From: an uncultured Hungatella sp.
GTDB lineage: Bacteria; Bacillota; Clostridia; Lachnospirales; Lachnospiraceae
Length of the DNA: 42,463 nucleotides
NCBI GenBank assembly: GCA_947066955.1
Contig: CAMTAF010000017.1
Span: 1-42,463 of the forward strand
Reading direction: 5' to 3'
In this document: piece after piece, positions 1 to 8,263 of the stretch
Numbering within the stretch: position 1 is the stretch's first letter
How the letters are laid out: every line of letters starts with the position of its first letter
Notes under the pieces: model-generated
Database searches by the model: none
What the model was told of the DNA's origin: nothing
Seen by the model: the letters and a program-made list of their open reading frames with translations, nothing else
Position numbers and translations under genes: made by a program

Positions 1-15
1 TCTAAATTGGCTTAG
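1..15 (+). CDS. rpmC: 3' end of rpmC (L29), partial
   Basis: Frame 1 reads four codons (S-K-L-A) and then TAG. In the conserved spc cluster order, L29 (rpmC) lies directly upstream of rpsQ, so this is probably its last codons. Only context supports the call; the sequence is too short to identify by itself. Confidence 0.4.
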   Translation, partial: SKLA

Positions 16-35
16 AATGAGAGGAGAATAAAGTC

Positions 36-290
36 GTGGAAAGAAATTTGAGAAAGACACGTACCGGTAAAGTCATAAGCGACAAGATGGATAAGACCAT
101 TGTCGTCGCTATCGAAGACCACGTAAAACATCCTTTATACGGCAAGATTGTAAAGAAGACCTACAAGCTGAAAGCCCATGACGAGAAGAACGAGTGCGGC
201 ATCGGCGATACCGTAAAAGTTATGGAGACAAGACCTTTGTCCAAGGATAAGAGATGGAGACTGGTCGAGATCGTTGAGAAGGCAAGGTAA
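36..290 (+). CDS. rpsQ: 30S ribosomal protein S17
   Basis: S17 is a primary 16S rRNA-binding OB-fold protein of the small subunit. The 84-residue product has the family core with the [12 protein letters not shown] segment near residues 17-28, [11 protein letters not shown], and the C-terminal [11 protein letters not shown] motif. The length is normal. GTG is the start, chosen because a GAGAGGAG ribosome site lies about 10 bases upstream and because [13 protein letters not shown] is the usual N-terminus. It is second in the visible spc operon, after the end of rpmC. The gap to rplN (119 bases) is unusually long and is listed separately. Confidence 0.97.
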   Translation: MERNLRKTRTGKVISDKMDKTIVVAIEDHVKHPLYGKIVKKTYKLKAHDEKNECGIGDTVKVMETRPLSKDKRWRLVEIVEKAR

Positions 291-409
291 AAGAAAAGTT
301 ACGGCTGAGCCGGAGCTTATGGCTGCGCAAACGCAGCGCGGCGGAGTGCGTTTTTCCCGTTTCCTGAGGGGCGGGAGAAAATGTGACAAAACAGGAAGGA
401 GTATCAGGC
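291..409 (+). repeat. Structured rpsQ-rplN spacer
   Basis: The 119 bases between rpsQ and rplN, genes that are normally a few bases apart, hold several inverted repeats. These are CGGCT/GCCG around 312-322, a perfect 6-bp stem GCTGCG-CAAA-CGCAGC around 332-347, and TTTTTCCCG paired with CGGGAGAAAA around 352-380. The rplN ribosome site (GGAAGGAG) follows. No reading frame looks coding. It may be an inserted palindromic repeat or an mRNA processing or attenuation structure; I cannot tell which. Confidence 0.5.
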
Positions 410-778
410 ATGATTCAGCAGGAAACCAGACTGAAAGTTGCCGACAATACGGGAGCCAAGGAATTGCTGTGCATCCGTGTTATGGGCGGCTCTACCAGGA
501 GATATGCGAATATAGGCGATATTATTGTTGCCAGCGTTAAAGATGCAACACCAGGCGGTGTTGTCAAGAAAGGCGACGTTGTAAAGGCTGTTGTAGTGCG
601 TACCGTAAAAGGTGTGCGCCGCAAGGACGGTTCCTATATCAGATTCGATGAGAACGCAGCAGTTATCATCAAAGACGATAAGACTCCAAGAGGAACTCGT
701 ATTTTTGGGCCGGTTGCGAGAGAGCTGAGAGAGAAGCAGTTTATGAAGATTGTTTCCCTGGCTCCCGAAGTACTGTAA
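410..778 (+). CDS. rplN: 50S ribosomal protein L14
   Basis: L14 binds 23S rRNA near the intersubunit bridge and contacts L19. From the ATG at 410 the product is 122 residues, the canonical length, beginning [18 protein letters not shown], with [15 protein letters not shown] and the C-terminal [18 protein letters not shown] typical of the family. An upstream in-frame start at 383 would add nine residues with no family support; the 410 start has GGAAGGAG at a good distance. It is followed by rplX after 13 bases. Confidence 0.97.
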   Translation: MIQQETRLKVADNTGAKELLCIRVMGGSTRRYANIGDIIVASVKDATPGGVVKKGDVVKAVVVRTVKGVRRKDGSYIRFDENAAVIIKDDKTPRGTRIFGPVARELREKQFMKIVSLAPEVL

Positions 779-791
779 GGAGGTGCGGGCT

Positions 792-1091
792 GTGCATAAA
801 ATTAAGAAAAATGACCTGGTAAAGGTTATCACGGGAAAAGATAAAGATAAGACCGGCAAAGTCCTTCAGGTGAAGGACGGCAGGGTGCTGGTTGAGGGCT
901 GCAACATGGTGACCAAGCATGCCAAGCCGAGCGCTGGCAACCCCAGCGGCGGCATCGTCAACCATGAGGCGCCCATGGATATCTCCAACGTTATGCTGGT
1001 AGTTGATGGCCAGGCCACCAGGGTCGGCTTTGAGGTGAAGGACGGCAAGAAGGTCCGCGTCGCCAGGAAAACCGGCAAAGTGATCGACTAA
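792..1091 (+). CDS. rplX: 50S ribosomal protein L24
   Basis: L24 is an assembly initiator that binds the 5' domain of 23S rRNA. The 99-residue product starts [18 protein letters not shown] and carries the KOW motif at about residues 8-30 ([18 protein letters not shown]). GTG at 792 is chosen as start because the AAGGAGG site at 777-783 lies just upstream and because the protein then has the family N-terminus. A longer frame from 750 would overlap the rplN 3' end and is rejected. Confidence 0.96.
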   Translation: MHKIKKNDLVKVITGKDKDKTGKVLQVKDGRVLVEGCNMVTKHAKPSAGNPSGGIVNHEAPMDISNVMLVVDGQATRVGFEVKDGKKVRVARKTGKVID

Positions 1092-1114
1092 TTCAGGAGA
1101 GGAGGAACGAAATC

Positions 1115-1654
1115 ATGGCAAGGTTAAAAGATATTTACAAGAACGAGATTGTCGACGCGATGATCAAGAAGTTCGGATATAAAAACATTATGGAAGTGCC
1201 AAAGCTGGAAAAAGTCGTCATCAACATGAGAGTCGGTGAGGCTAAGGACAACGCGAAAGTTCTGGACTCTGCTGTAAGAGACTTAGAGATCATCAGCGGC
1301 CAGAAGGCGGTGACCACCAAGGCAAAGAAGTCTGTGGCAAACTTCAAGATCAGAGAAGGCATGGCCATCGGATGCAAGGTTACCCTCCGCGGGGAGAAGA
1401 TGTATGAGTTTGTTGACCGTCTGATCAACTTAGCCCTTCCCCGGGTGCGTGACTTCAGAGGTGTCAGCGCCAACGCTTTTGACGGAAGAGGCAACTACAC
1501 ACTGGGCATCAAAGAACAGCTGATCTTCCCGGAGATCGAGTATGACAAGGTAGACAAGGTGAGAGGCATGGATATCTGCTTCGTAACCACTGCCAAGACG
1601 GACGAGGAAGCCCGTGAACTGTTGAGATTATTCAATATGCCATTTCAGAAATAA
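1115..1654 (+). CDS. rplE: 50S ribosomal protein L5
   Basis: L5 binds 5S rRNA and helps form the central protuberance. The 179-residue product has the normal length and the hallmarks of the family: the N-terminal [17 protein letters not shown] segment, [19 protein letters not shown] (residues about 68-86), and the C-terminal [18 protein letters not shown]. The start ATG follows GGAGAGGAGG. It lies in order between rplX and rpsZ in the spc operon. Confidence 0.98.
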   Translation: MARLKDIYKNEIVDAMIKKFGYKNIMEVPKLEKVVINMRVGEAKDNAKVLDSAVRDLEIISGQKAVTTKAKKSVANFKIREGMAIGCKVTLRGEKMYEFVDRLINLALPRVRDFRGVSANAFDGRGNYTLGIKEQLIFPEIEYDKVDKVRGMDICFVTTAKTDEEARELLRLFNMPFQK

Positions 1655-1670
1655 ATAGGAGGAGAATTCC

Positions 1671-1856
1671 ATGGCTAAGACTTCAATGAAGATTAAACAG
1701 CAGCGCCCGGCAAAGTTCTCTACCAGAGAATACACCCGCTGCCGTATCTGCGGCCGTCCGCACGCATATTTGAGAAAATACGGAATCTGCCGTATCTGTT
1801 TCCGCGAGTTAGCATATAAGGGCCAGATCCCCGGTGTTAAAAAAGCGAGTTGGTGA
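1671..1856 (+). CDS. rpsZ: 30S ribosomal protein S14, zinc type (type Z)
   Basis: This is the short, zinc-binding form of S14, which sits in the 30S head. The 61 residues contain two CxxC pairs (CRICGR around 24-29 and CRICFR around 40-45), which bind one zinc ion. The ending IPGVKKASW is diagnostic for the C+ paralogue found in the spc operon of Firmicutes. The start follows TAGGAGGAGAA. A 196-base spacer with repeats separates it from rpsH. Confidence 0.98.
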   Translation: MAKTSMKIKQQRPAKFSTREYTRCRICGRPHAYLRKYGICRICFRELAYKGQIPGVKKASW

Positions 1857-2036
1857 CAAGTCGCACTTGGTGAGTCCGAGCCGTCAGGCGACAGACGAAC
1901 CTTAGTAAGACTGTCGTTCTTCGACCAAAGGGAGAAGAACTTCCTTAAAAAAACGCTGTGAGGAGCGACCACAACCACTAGCGGAGGAGAAGAACTTCCT
2001 TAAAAAAGCCGCAGGGAGCGACCACCCAGAAAATAT
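1857..2036 (+). repeat. Repeat-rich rpsZ-rpsH spacer
   Basis: The spacer contains an imperfect direct repeat: 1931-1972 and 1986-2025 both run from GGAGAAGAACTTCCTTAAAA to GGAGCGACCAC and differ only in the middle. It also has an inverted repeat GTTCTTC (1916-1922) / GAAGAAC (1934-1940) and a CGACAG/CTGTCG pair around 1890-1915. No coding frame is convincing. The second repeat unit ends about 11 bases before the rpsH ribosome site. Confidence 0.6.
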
Positions 2037-2052
2037 AGGAGGAATATATATC

Positions 2053-2454
2053 ATGACAATGAGCGATCCCATTGCAGATATGCTTACAAGAATCCGTAAC
2101 GCAAATACTGCTAAACATGATACAGTAGATGTGCCTTCATCCAAGATGAAGCTGGCCATTGCCGATATTCTTGTGAAAGAGGGCTACATCAAAAAATACG
2201 ATATGATAGACGAAGGTTCCTACCAGACCATCCGCATCACCTTAAAGTACAATGCTGACAAGAGCGAGCGGATCCTGTCCGGTCTCAAGAGAATCTCCAA
2301 GCCGGGTCTGCGCGTGTACGCAGGCAAGGAAGATCTGCCGAAGGTGCTCGGCGGTTTAGGTACTGCCATCATTTCCACCAACCAGGGCGTGATTACTGAC
2401 AAAGAGGCCCGCGCGTTAGGCGTAGGCGGCGAGGTATTAGCATTTATTTGGTAG
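2053..2454 (+). CDS. rpsH: 30S ribosomal protein S8
   Basis: S8 binds helix 21 of 16S rRNA and is the known translational repressor of spc operons in E. coli. The 133-residue product begins [20 protein letters not shown] and ends with the family signature [22 protein letters not shown]. The ATG at 2053 lies 10 bases after AGGAGG (2037-2042); the alternative ATG at 2059 would be 16 bases away, so the first is preferred, though a start two residues later cannot be excluded. Confidence 0.98.
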   Translation: MTMSDPIADMLTRIRNANTAKHDTVDVPSSKMKLAIADILVKEGYIKKYDMIDEGSYQTIRITLKYNADKSERILSGLKRISKPGLRVYAGKEDLPKVLGGLGTAIISTNQGVITDKEARALGVGGEVLAFIW

Positions 2455-2522
2455 GCATTGCAGATGTCTGAAAACAGAAGTGGCGCACACGCCATTTCCG
2501 AAAATTTAAGGAGGAAAACAGC

Positions 2523-3065
2523 ATGTCACGTATAGGAAGAATGCCTATCGCGATTCCGGAAGGCGTAACTGTAACAATCGCAGAGAATAATAAAGTGACT
2601 GTAAAAGGTCCCAAGGGCACTCTCGAGAGAGAGCTGCCTGTAGAGATGGACATCAAGGAAGAAGATGGACATATTGTTGTAACCAGACCCAATGATTTGA
2701 AGAAGATGAAATCCTTACATGGTCTCACCAGAACCCTGATCAACAACATGGTGGTGGGTGTGACAAAGGGCTACGAGAAGGTTCTGGAGGTTAACGGTGT
2801 CGGTTACAGAGCGCAGAAACAGGGCAATAAGCTGATTTTGAGCCTGGGATATTCCCATCCCGTAGAGATGATTGATCCCGAGGGCCTTGAGTCTGTAGTC
2901 GAGGGTCAGAACAAAATCACAGTAAAAGGTATCGATAAAGAAAAAGTTGGCCAATACGCTGCTGAGATCAGAGACAAGAGAAGACCTGAGCCGTACAAGG
3001 GCAAGGGTATTAAGTATGCTGACGAAGTAATCAGACGTAAAGTTGGTAAGACTGGTAAGAAATAA
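2523..3065 (+). CDS. rplF: 50S ribosomal protein L6
   Basis: L6 lies at the base of the L7/L12 stalk near the factor-binding site. The 180 residues begin [15 protein letters not shown] and end with [20 protein letters not shown], the L6 signature, followed by a lysine-rich tail. The two-repeat L6 fold fits the length. The start follows AAGGAGG. A short spacer after rpsH (68 bases) contains a small GGCG/CGCC hairpin. Confidence 0.98.
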   Translation: MSRIGRMPIAIPEGVTVTIAENNKVTVKGPKGTLERELPVEMDIKEEDGHIVVTRPNDLKKMKSLHGLTRTLINNMVVGVTKGYEKVLEVNGVGYRAQKQGNKLILSLGYSHPVEMIDPEGLESVVEGQNKITVKGIDKEKVGQYAAEIRDKRRPEPYKGKGIKYADEVIRRKVGKTGKK

Positions 3066-3082
3066 TTAAGGAGAGTGTAAAG

Positions 3083-3451
3083 ATGGTTAGCAAAAAGTCA
3101 AGAAGCGAAGTTCGCGTGAAGAAACATGGCAGAATCCGCAATCATTTGTCCGGTACATCACAGAGACCGCGTCTGGCCGTGTTCAGAAGCAATAATCATA
3201 TGTATGCTCAAATTATTGACGATACAGTTGGCAATACTTTAGTTGCAGCATCTACTGTGGAGAAATCCGCGAGGGAAGAGCTGGAACATACCAACAACGT
3301 TGATGCTGCTGCATATGTTGGTACACTGATCGCCAAGAGAGCCTTGGAAAAAGGTATTGACACGGTTGTCTTTGACAGAGGCGGATTCATATATCATGGT
3401 AAGATCCAGGCACTGGCTGACGCAGCCCGCGAAGCCGGCCTGAAATTCTAG
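3083..3451 (+). CDS. rplR: 50S ribosomal protein L18
   Basis: L18 binds 5S rRNA together with L5 and L25 in the central protuberance. The 122-residue product has the basic N-terminus, the [20 protein letters not shown] core (residues about 24-43), and the C-terminal [20 protein letters not shown] signature, all standard. It starts 17 bases after rplF with an AAGGAGAG ribosome site. Confidence 0.98.
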   Translation: MVSKKSRSEVRVKKHGRIRNHLSGTSQRPRLAVFRSNNHMYAQIIDDTVGNTLVAASTVEKSAREELEHTNNVDAAAYVGTLIAKRALEKGIDTVVFDRGGFIYHGKIQALADAAREAGLKF

Positions 3452-3467
3452 TAGGGAGGAGAGCAGC

Positions 3468-3977
3468 ATGAAGCGTACAATCATTGATCCAAGTCAATTG
3501 GAGTTAAATGACAAGGTAGTGGCCATCAAGCGTGTGTCTAAGACTGTAAAAGGCGGACGTACCATGAGATTCTCTGCCTTAGTAGTAGTGGGCGACGGCA
3601 ACGGACACGTTGGAGCCGGCCTTGGCAAGGCAGGGGAGGTTCCGGAGGCCATCCGCAAGGGCAAGGAAGCTGCCATGAAGAACTTAGTGGAGATTCCGGT
3701 TGACGAGAGCAGAAGCATCCCCCACGATTATCTGGGCAAGTTCGGAAGCTCAACCGTGCTGTTGAAGAGAGCTCCGGAAGGTACCGGCGTTATCGCGGGA
3801 GGTCCTGCCCGTTCCGTACTGGAGTTAGCCGGGATCAAGAATATCCGTACAAAGTCCTTAGGCTCCAACAACAAGACCAATGTTGTTCTGGCTACCTTAA
3901 ACGGCTTGTGTGCACTGAAAACTCCGGAGCAGGTTGCAAAACTTCGCGGCAAGTCCGTAGAAGAGATTTTAGGCTAA
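3468..3977 (+). CDS. rpsE: 30S ribosomal protein S5
   Basis: S5 takes part in decoding fidelity and mRNA unwinding at the 30S entry tunnel; changes in its loop give spectinomycin resistance. The 169-residue product shows the double-stranded RNA-binding fold with [20 protein letters not shown] (residues about 43-62) and the C-terminal domain [16 protein letters not shown]. Length and order are standard. It starts after GGGAGGAGAG, 16 bases behind rplR. Confidence 0.98.
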   Translation: MKRTIIDPSQLELNDKVVAIKRVSKTVKGGRTMRFSALVVVGDGNGHVGAGLGKAGEVPEAIRKGKEAAMKNLVEIPVDESRSIPHDYLGKFGSSTVLLKRAPEGTGVIAGGPARSVLELAGIKNIRTKSLGSNNKTNVVLATLNGLCALKTPEQVAKLRGKSVEEILG

Positions 3978-3990
3978 GGAGGATAGAAAA

Positions 3991-4173
3991 ATGGCTGAGA
4001 AATTGAAAATCACACTGGTGAAATCTCCCATCGGGGCTATCCCCAAGCAGAGGGCCACAGTGGAAGCTTTGGGCTTGAGAAAGCTTAACAAGACTGTTGA
4101 GATGCCGGACAACGATGCCATCAGAGGCATGATCTGGCATGTGAGACATTTGGTAAAAGTAGAAGAGATCTAA
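3991..4173 (+). CDS. rpmD: 50S ribosomal protein L30
   Basis: A 60-residue protein with the L30 pattern: [19 protein letters not shown], then [15 protein letters not shown] and a C-terminal [14 protein letters not shown]. It binds 23S rRNA near L5 and helix 38. It starts 13 bases after rpsE with AAGGAGGA and is followed by rplO after 20 bases. Confidence 0.98.
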   Translation: MAEKLKITLVKSPIGAIPKQRATVEALGLRKLNKTVEMPDNDAIRGMIWHVRHLVKVEEI

Positions 4174-4193
4174 ACAGATAAGGAGGTGCGAAG

Positions 4194-4634
4194 ATGGAAT
4201 TATCAAATTTAAGGCCTGCAGAAGGTTCCAAGCACAGCAATAATTTCAGAAGAGGCCGCGGACATGGTTCAGGCAACGGCAAGACGGCCGGCAAGGGCCA
4301 CAAAGGCCAGAAAGCCCGTTCCGGAGCTCCCAGGCCGGGATTTGAAGGCGGCCAGATGCCATTGTACAGACGCCTTCCGAAGAGGGGCTTCACAAACAGA
4401 AATACAAAGGAGATCGTAAGCATCAATGTAAGCGCACTGGAGAGATTCGACAATGAGGCAGAAGTTACCGTTAAGTCTCTTATGGAGATCGGCATCGTGA
4501 GAAATCCAAAAGACGGTGTCAAGATCCTTGGAGACGGAGAATTAACCAAAAAGCTTACAGTTAAAGTAGACGCTTTCAGCGAAGGCGCGAAAGCTAAGAT
4601 TGAAGCCGCTGGTGGAACCTGCGAGGTGATCTAA
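4194..4634 (+). CDS. rplO: 50S ribosomal protein L15
   Basis: L15 is a late-assembly protein with a long glycine-rich extension that threads into 23S rRNA. The N-terminal third shows it clearly: [20 protein letters not shown], followed by [20 protein letters not shown]. The C-terminal globular part ends AGGTCEVI. At 146 residues it has the normal length. The start follows AAGGAGGTG. Its stop is one base before the secY start, which suggests translational coupling. Confidence 0.98.
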   Translation: MELSNLRPAEGSKHSNNFRRGRGHGSGNGKTAGKGHKGQKARSGAPRPGFEGGQMPLYRRLPKRGFTNRNTKEIVSINVSALERFDNEAEVTVKSLMEIGIVRNPKDGVKILGDGELTKKLTVKVDAFSEGAKAKIEAAGGTCEVI

Positions 4635-4635
4635 T

Positions 4636-5952
4636 ATGTTTAAAACACTCCAAGATGCATTTCGTATAAAGGACATAAGAAAGAAATTACTGTACACATT
4701 TTTGATGCTGATAGTAATTCGTTTCGGGTCCGAATTGCCGATTCCAGGAGTAAATACAAGCTATTTTGCAGACTTTTTTGCAAGACAGAGCGGAGACGCG
4801 TTCAACTTCTTTGACGCCATGACTGGTGGATCCTTCACCAGCATGTCCGTCTTTGCCCTGAGTATTACACCGTATATCACATCGTCCATCATCATGCAGC
4901 TGATGACCATCGCCATCCCGAAGCTGGAGGAAATGCAGAGGGAGGGCGAGGACGGAAGAAAGAAGATCGCCGAGTACACCCGTTACGTGACAGTGGGACT
5001 TGCTCTCATCGAGTCCACCGCCATGGCAGTGGGGTTCGGCGGCCAAGGACTTCTCCTTGACTACAACGCGGGCAGCGTGATCGTGGCGGTGGCTACCATG
5101 ACGGCAGGAAGCGCCCTGCTGATGTGGATCGGCGAGAGGATCACGGAGAACGGTGTGGGCAACGGTATTTCGGTTGTCCTTCTGTTCAACATCGTGTCCA
5201 GCCTGCCGGATGATGTGAATACCCTGTACACCAGGTTCTTGTCGGGCAGGAACATCCCTGTGGCAGTGGTTTCAGCCATTATCATCCTCGCGATCATCAT
5301 CGCCATGGTAGTGTTTGTCATCATCCTTCAGGATGGGGAGAGAAGGATTCCTGTTCAGTATTCCCAGAAGATGCAGGGAAGAAGGATGGTAGGCGGACAG
5401 TCCTCCAGCATACCGCTGAAGATCAACACCGCGGGAGTTATCCCGGTAATCTTTGCCTCTTCCATCATGTCCTTCCCGGTAGTGATCTCACAGTTTTTCC
5501 ATGTGAACTATGCCAGCGTGGGCGGTTGGATTCTGACAATGCTCAGCTCCAACTCCTGGTTCAGGCCGGAGCAGCCGGCTTACTCCGTAGGTCTTGTGAT
5601 CTACCTGGTTCTGATCGTGGTGTTTGCCTATTTCTACACATCCATCACCTTCAACCCCCTGGAGGTTGCCAACAATATTAAGAAGCAGGGCGGCTTTATC
5701 CCGGGTATCCGTCCCGGAAAACCGACTTCAGATTATCTGAACAACATCTTAAACTATATTGTATTTATCGGTGCATGCGGCCTGATTGTGGTCAGCCTTG
5801 TTCCGATCATCGTGTCCGGACTGTTTACCATAAGCCATCTGTCCTTTGCGGGAACTTCGCTGATCATTATCGTAGGCGTAATTCTGGAGACGATCAAGGC
5901 AATTGAATCACAGATGCTTGTGCGTAATTACAAAGGATTCTTAAACGATTAA
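4636..5952 (+). CDS. secY: Protein translocase subunit SecY
   Basis: SecY is the channel of the Sec translocon and forms a complex with SecE and SecG in the cytoplasmic membrane. The 438-residue product has the expected 10 membrane segments. It begins with [20 protein letters not shown] and has the plug and TM2 region around residues 50-85 and the cytoplasmic loop with [16 protein letters not shown] (about residues 235-250). The C-terminal [13 protein letters not shown] is also typical. It follows rplO by one base; the ribosome site GAGGTGATC lies inside rplO. A terminator-like hairpin follows. Confidence 0.98.
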   Translation: MFKTLQDAFRIKDIRKKLLYTFLMLIVIRFGSELPIPGVNTSYFADFFARQSGDAFNFFDAMTGGSFTSMSVFALSITPYITSSIIMQLMTIAIPKLEEMQREGEDGRKKIAEYTRYVTVGLALIESTAMAVGFGGQGLLLDYNAGSVIVAVATMTAGSALLMWIGERITENGVGNGISVVLLFNIVSSLPDDVNTLYTRFLSGRNIPVAVVSAIIILAIIIAMVVFVIILQDGERRIPVQYSQKMQGRRMVGGQSSSIPLKINTAGVIPVIFASSIMSFPVVISQFFHVNYASVGGWILTMLSSNSWFRPEQPAYSVGLVIYLVLIVVFAYFYTSITFNPLEVANNIKKQGGFIPGIRPGKPTSDYLNNILNYIVFIGACGLIVVSLVPIIVSGLFTISHLSFAGTSLIIIVGVILETIKAIESQMLVRNYKGFLND

Positions 5953-5966
5953 TGCACTTGAGAGGA

Positions 5967-5993
5967 GAAAGGGCATTTTCGCCCTTTCTTTTC
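5967..5993 (+). terminator. Terminator-like hairpin between secY and adk
   Basis: An 8-bp perfect stem GAAAGGGC (5967-5974) / GCCCTTTC (5981-5988) with a six-base loop is followed by TTTTCTTTTC. It could partly terminate after secY or mark a processing site. Because adk, map and infA follow without a clear own promoter, some readthrough is likely. Confidence 0.65.
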
Positions 5994-6037
5994 TTTTCAT
6001 GCACAATATAAAGTATAAAAGCGGGAGGGAATATCGC

Positions 6038-6682
6038 ATGAAGATCATTATGTTAGGCGCTCCGGGAGCAGGCAAGGGGACTCAGGCAAAGAGGATTGCC
6101 GCCAAGTATCAGATCCCCCATATCTCCACAGGAGACATCTTCCGGGCCAATATCAAGGGCGGAACCGAGCTGGGCATGAAGGCAAAGACTTTTATGGACC
6201 AGGGGATGCTGGTGCCGGATGAGATCACCATCGGGATGCTCATGGACAGAATCCATGAGGCCGACTGCGCGGGCGGATATGTGCTGGACGGCTTTCCAAG
6301 GACCATCCCCCAGGCGGAGAGCCTCACCAAGGCTCTGGGAGAGATGGGGGAGTCCATCGACTACGCGGTGAATGTGGATGTGCCGGATGAGAATATTGTC
6401 AGCCGTATGGGCGGACGCCGGGCATGTGTATCCTGCGGCGCCACCTACCATGTAAAGTTCAACCCTCCGAAGAAAGAGGGAATCTGCGATAACTGCGGAG
6501 AAAAGCTGGTCTTGAGAGACGACGACAAGCCGGAGACCGTGCAGAAGCGGCTCGATGTATATCACGACCAGACTCAGCCCCTGATCGACTACTATGCCAA
6601 GGCGGGGGTTCTTAAAGAGGTTGACGGAACAAAAAACATGGAAGAAGTATTTAGCGATATCACGGCCATTCTGGGAGTTTAA
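6038..6682 (+). CDS. adk: Adenylate kinase
   Basis: Adenylate kinase converts ATP and AMP to two ADP in the cytoplasm. The 214-residue protein carries the P-loop GAPGAGKGT at residues 7-15, the AMP-binding region ISTGDIFRA, and DGFPRT. It is the long form with a zinc-binding LID: CVSC and CDNC pairs lie in the LID segment, as usual in Gram-positives. The ATG at 6038 follows GGGAGGG; a longer frame from 5999 would start inside the hairpin tail and adds no family sequence. The secY-adk-map order is standard. Confidence 0.98.
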   Translation: MKIIMLGAPGAGKGTQAKRIAAKYQIPHISTGDIFRANIKGGTELGMKAKTFMDQGMLVPDEITIGMLMDRIHEADCAGGYVLDGFPRTIPQAESLTKALGEMGESIDYAVNVDVPDENIVSRMGGRRACVSCGATYHVKFNPPKKEGICDNCGEKLVLRDDDKPETVQKRLDVYHDQTQPLIDYYAKAGVLKEVDGTKNMEEVFSDITAILGV

Positions 6683-6687
6683 GCATC

Positions 6688-7440
6688 ATGTCGGTCAGTA
6701 TAAAATCACAGAGGGAGTTAGGTCTCATGAGGGAGGCGGGGAGGATCCTCGCTATCACTCATGACGAACTGGAAAAGGCGCTGAAGCCGGGAATCTCCAC
6801 CTGGGAGATCAACCGGCTGGGCGAAGAGATTATCCGCAGCTACGGGTGCGTTCCCTCCTTTAAGAATTACAGAGGATATCCTGCTTCTATCTGCATATCC
6901 GTCAACGACGAAGTGGTTCACGGAATTCCCAGCAAAAAGAGGATCCTGAAAGAGGGAGATATCGTCAGCCTGGATGCCGGAGTGATCTACAAAGGCTATC
7001 ACTCCGACGCCGCCAGGACCCACGGGGTGGGCCGGATCAGCCCTGAGGCAAGCCGGTTGATCCAGGTGACAAAAGAAAGCTTTTTTGAAGGAATAAAGTA
7101 CGCGAAAACAGGCAATCATCTCAATGATATTTCCTCCGCTATCCAGGCCTACGCGGAAAAGTTCGGCTATGGGGTAGTCAGGGACTTAGTGGGCCACGGG
7201 ATCGGCTCCCACCTCCACGAGGATCCGGAGGTACCTAATTTCGCCACCAAGAAAAGAGGCTTAAAGCTGCAGCCGGGCATGACCCTGGCGGTGGAACCCA
7301 TGATCAACGCAGGCCGGTATAATGTCAGGTGGCTGGATGACGACTGGACCGTCATCACGGAGGACGGATCCTTGTCCGCCCACTATGAAAATACCATCCT
7401 CATCACGGAGGATGGCCCTGAGATCCTGTCAAAGGCCTGA
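6688..7440 (+). CDS. map: Type I methionine aminopeptidase
   Basis: Removes the N-terminal methionine from nascent proteins. The 250-residue product has the five metal ligands in order: Asp in SLDAGV, Asp in HSDAART, His in GHGIGSHLHEDP, Glu in AVEPMI, and Glu in the TEDGSLSAHYENT region near the C-terminus. It lacks an N-terminal extension, so it is the minimal type Ia form. It starts five bases after the adk stop. Confidence 0.97.
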   Translation: MSVSIKSQRELGLMREAGRILAITHDELEKALKPGISTWEINRLGEEIIRSYGCVPSFKNYRGYPASICISVNDEVVHGIPSKKRILKEGDIVSLDAGVIYKGYHSDAARTHGVGRISPEASRLIQVTKESFFEGIKYAKTGNHLNDISSAIQAYAEKFGYGVVRDLVGHGIGSHLHEDPEVPNFATKKRGLKLQPGMTLAVEPMINAGRYNVRWLDDDWTVITEDGSLSAHYENTILITEDGPEILSKA

Positions 7441-7484
7441 GCAGGGAAAAAGGATATCAGTCATATCCGGAAAAAAAGGGGAAT

Positions 7485-7577
7485 ATGCTTCACTATGAGA
7501 TGGAGAGTTTCGCCCCAAAGAGGCTTTCCGGAGTGAACTGCAGTTACGAGAGAAGAGGTTATGTTTACAGGAGGTAG
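7485..7577 (+). CDS. Possible 30-codon ORF between map and infA
   Basis: An ATG at 7485, six bases after AAAAAAAGGGG, opens a 30-codon frame ([20 protein letters not shown] and ten more residues, basic and tyrosine-rich) whose TAG overlaps the infA ribosome site AGGAGGTAG. The coupling geometry is suggestive. Related genomes, as I recall, often carry a small KOW-type RNA-binding protein gene here, but this peptide shows no KOW motif. It could be a leader peptide, a remnant or chance. Confidence 0.3.
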   Translation: MLHYEMESFAPKRLSGVNCSYERRGYVYRR

Positions 7578-7582
7578 ACCGT

Positions 7583-7801
7583 ATGTCAAAAGCGGATGTG
7601 ATCGAAATTGAAGGCATTGTTGTTGAGAAGCTCCCCAATGCCATGTTCCAGGTAGAACTTGAGAACGGACACCAGGTCCTGGCCCATATCAGCGGGAAGC
7701 TGCGGATGAACTACATCAAGATTCTTCCCGGGGATAAGGTTACCATTGAGCTGTCCCCCTACGACCTGACCAAAGGAAGGATCATCTGGAGGGATAAATA
7801 A
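7583..7801 (+). CDS. infA: Translation initiation factor IF-1
   Basis: IF-1 is an OB-fold protein that binds the 30S A site during initiation. The 72-residue sequence is canonical: [39 protein letters not shown] and the ending [13 protein letters not shown]. It starts after AGGAGGTAGACCGT. A highly structured spacer begins directly at its stop codon. Confidence 0.98.
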   Translation: MSKADVIEIEGIVVEKLPNAMFQVELENGHQVLAHISGKLRMNYIKILPGDKVTIELSPYDLTKGRIIWRDK

Positions 7802-7920
7802 GAATCGTTGAGCGCCCTGCGCGAAACGATTCGCTACCCAAACGGAGCAGAGCGGCGCCAGGCGCCAGTGACGCCTGCTTGGCGCGGACCGAAGCGGAGC
7901 GTAGACGTTCGGGTTTCCCG
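7802..7920 (+). repeat. Multi-helix GC-rich element after infA
   Basis: Nested inverted repeats fill this spacer. A first hairpin pairs GAATCGTT (7802-7809) with AACGATTC (7825-7832). A closing helix pairs ACCCAAACG (7836-7844) with CGTTCGGGT (7906-7914), 8 of 9 positions. Inside it a long hairpin pairs GCGCCA/TGGCGC and GGCG/CGCC (7855-7885), and CCGAA/TTCGG pair around 7889-7912. It starts at the infA stop and ends just before the rpmJ promoter. No protein frame is convincing. The layout resembles a folded RNA or a palindromic repeat insertion; it is not a simple terminator, since it lacks a T-tract. Confidence 0.6.
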
Positions 7921-7930
7921 CAAAAAGGGC

Positions 7931-7959
7931 TTGCATTTGGGAAGGAAAGGTGCTATAAT
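7931..7959 (+). promoter_or_regulatory. Sigma-A promoter of the rpmJ-rplQ operon
   Basis: TTGCAT (7931-7936), a 17-base spacer and a perfect TATAAT (7954-7959). Transcription would start near 7966, about 150 bases before rpmJ, giving the alpha operon its own start point apart from spc readthrough. Confidence 0.85.
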
Positions 7960-7983
7960 GCTTGAGCGGCTTTGTTGAAGTAC

Positions 7984-8086
7984 TGGGTGAACTTTGCCCA
8001 AAAGTAATCCCGGTTGACCGATATATCTAAAGACAACTTAGGTATATATCCCGGATACACCCGGGCGGGTGTTCCTGAATGTCCGG
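7984..8086 (+). promoter_or_regulatory. Structured 5' leader of the rpmJ/alpha operon
   Basis: After the promoter the leader holds TGGG/CCCA (7984-8000), a long hairpin GATATATCTAA (8020-8030) / TTAGGTATATATC (8038-8050), and CCGGA (8051-8055) / TCCGG (8082-8086) enclosing ACACCC/GGGTGT. In many bacteria the alpha operon leader is bound by S4, which is encoded downstream here. That this leader does the same is inference; I do not recognise a known Rfam consensus. Confidence 0.45.
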
Positions 8087-8117
8087 ACCAGGACGTGCAA
8101 GAGAAAGGAGAATTGCT

Positions 8118-8231
8118 GTGAAGGTTAGATCATCAGTAAAACCGATTTGCGAAAAGTGCAAAATCATCAAGCGCAAGGGCAGTATCAGAGTGATCTGTGA
8201 AAATCCCAAGCACAAACAGAGACAAGGTTAA
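8118..8231 (+). CDS. rpmJ: 50S ribosomal protein L36
   Basis: A 37-residue zinc-ribbon protein starting with [23 protein letters not shown], ending [11 protein letters not shown]. The zinc ligands CxxC, C and H (the Cys4/Cys3His pattern) are all present, so this is the zinc-containing L36. The GTG start follows AAAGGAG at a good distance and gives exactly the family N-terminus. It is the first gene of the alpha operon. Confidence 0.97.
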   Translation: MKVRSSVKPICEKCKIIKRKGSIRVICENPKHKQRQG

Positions 8232-8263
8232 GAATCAAAAATTACAGGAGGTGTACTACACAC

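Noticed and set aside
1857..2036. CRISPR array or riboswitch in the rpsZ-rpsH spacer
   Set aside because: Only two imperfect units occur without regular spacers, and no known riboswitch motif is visible.
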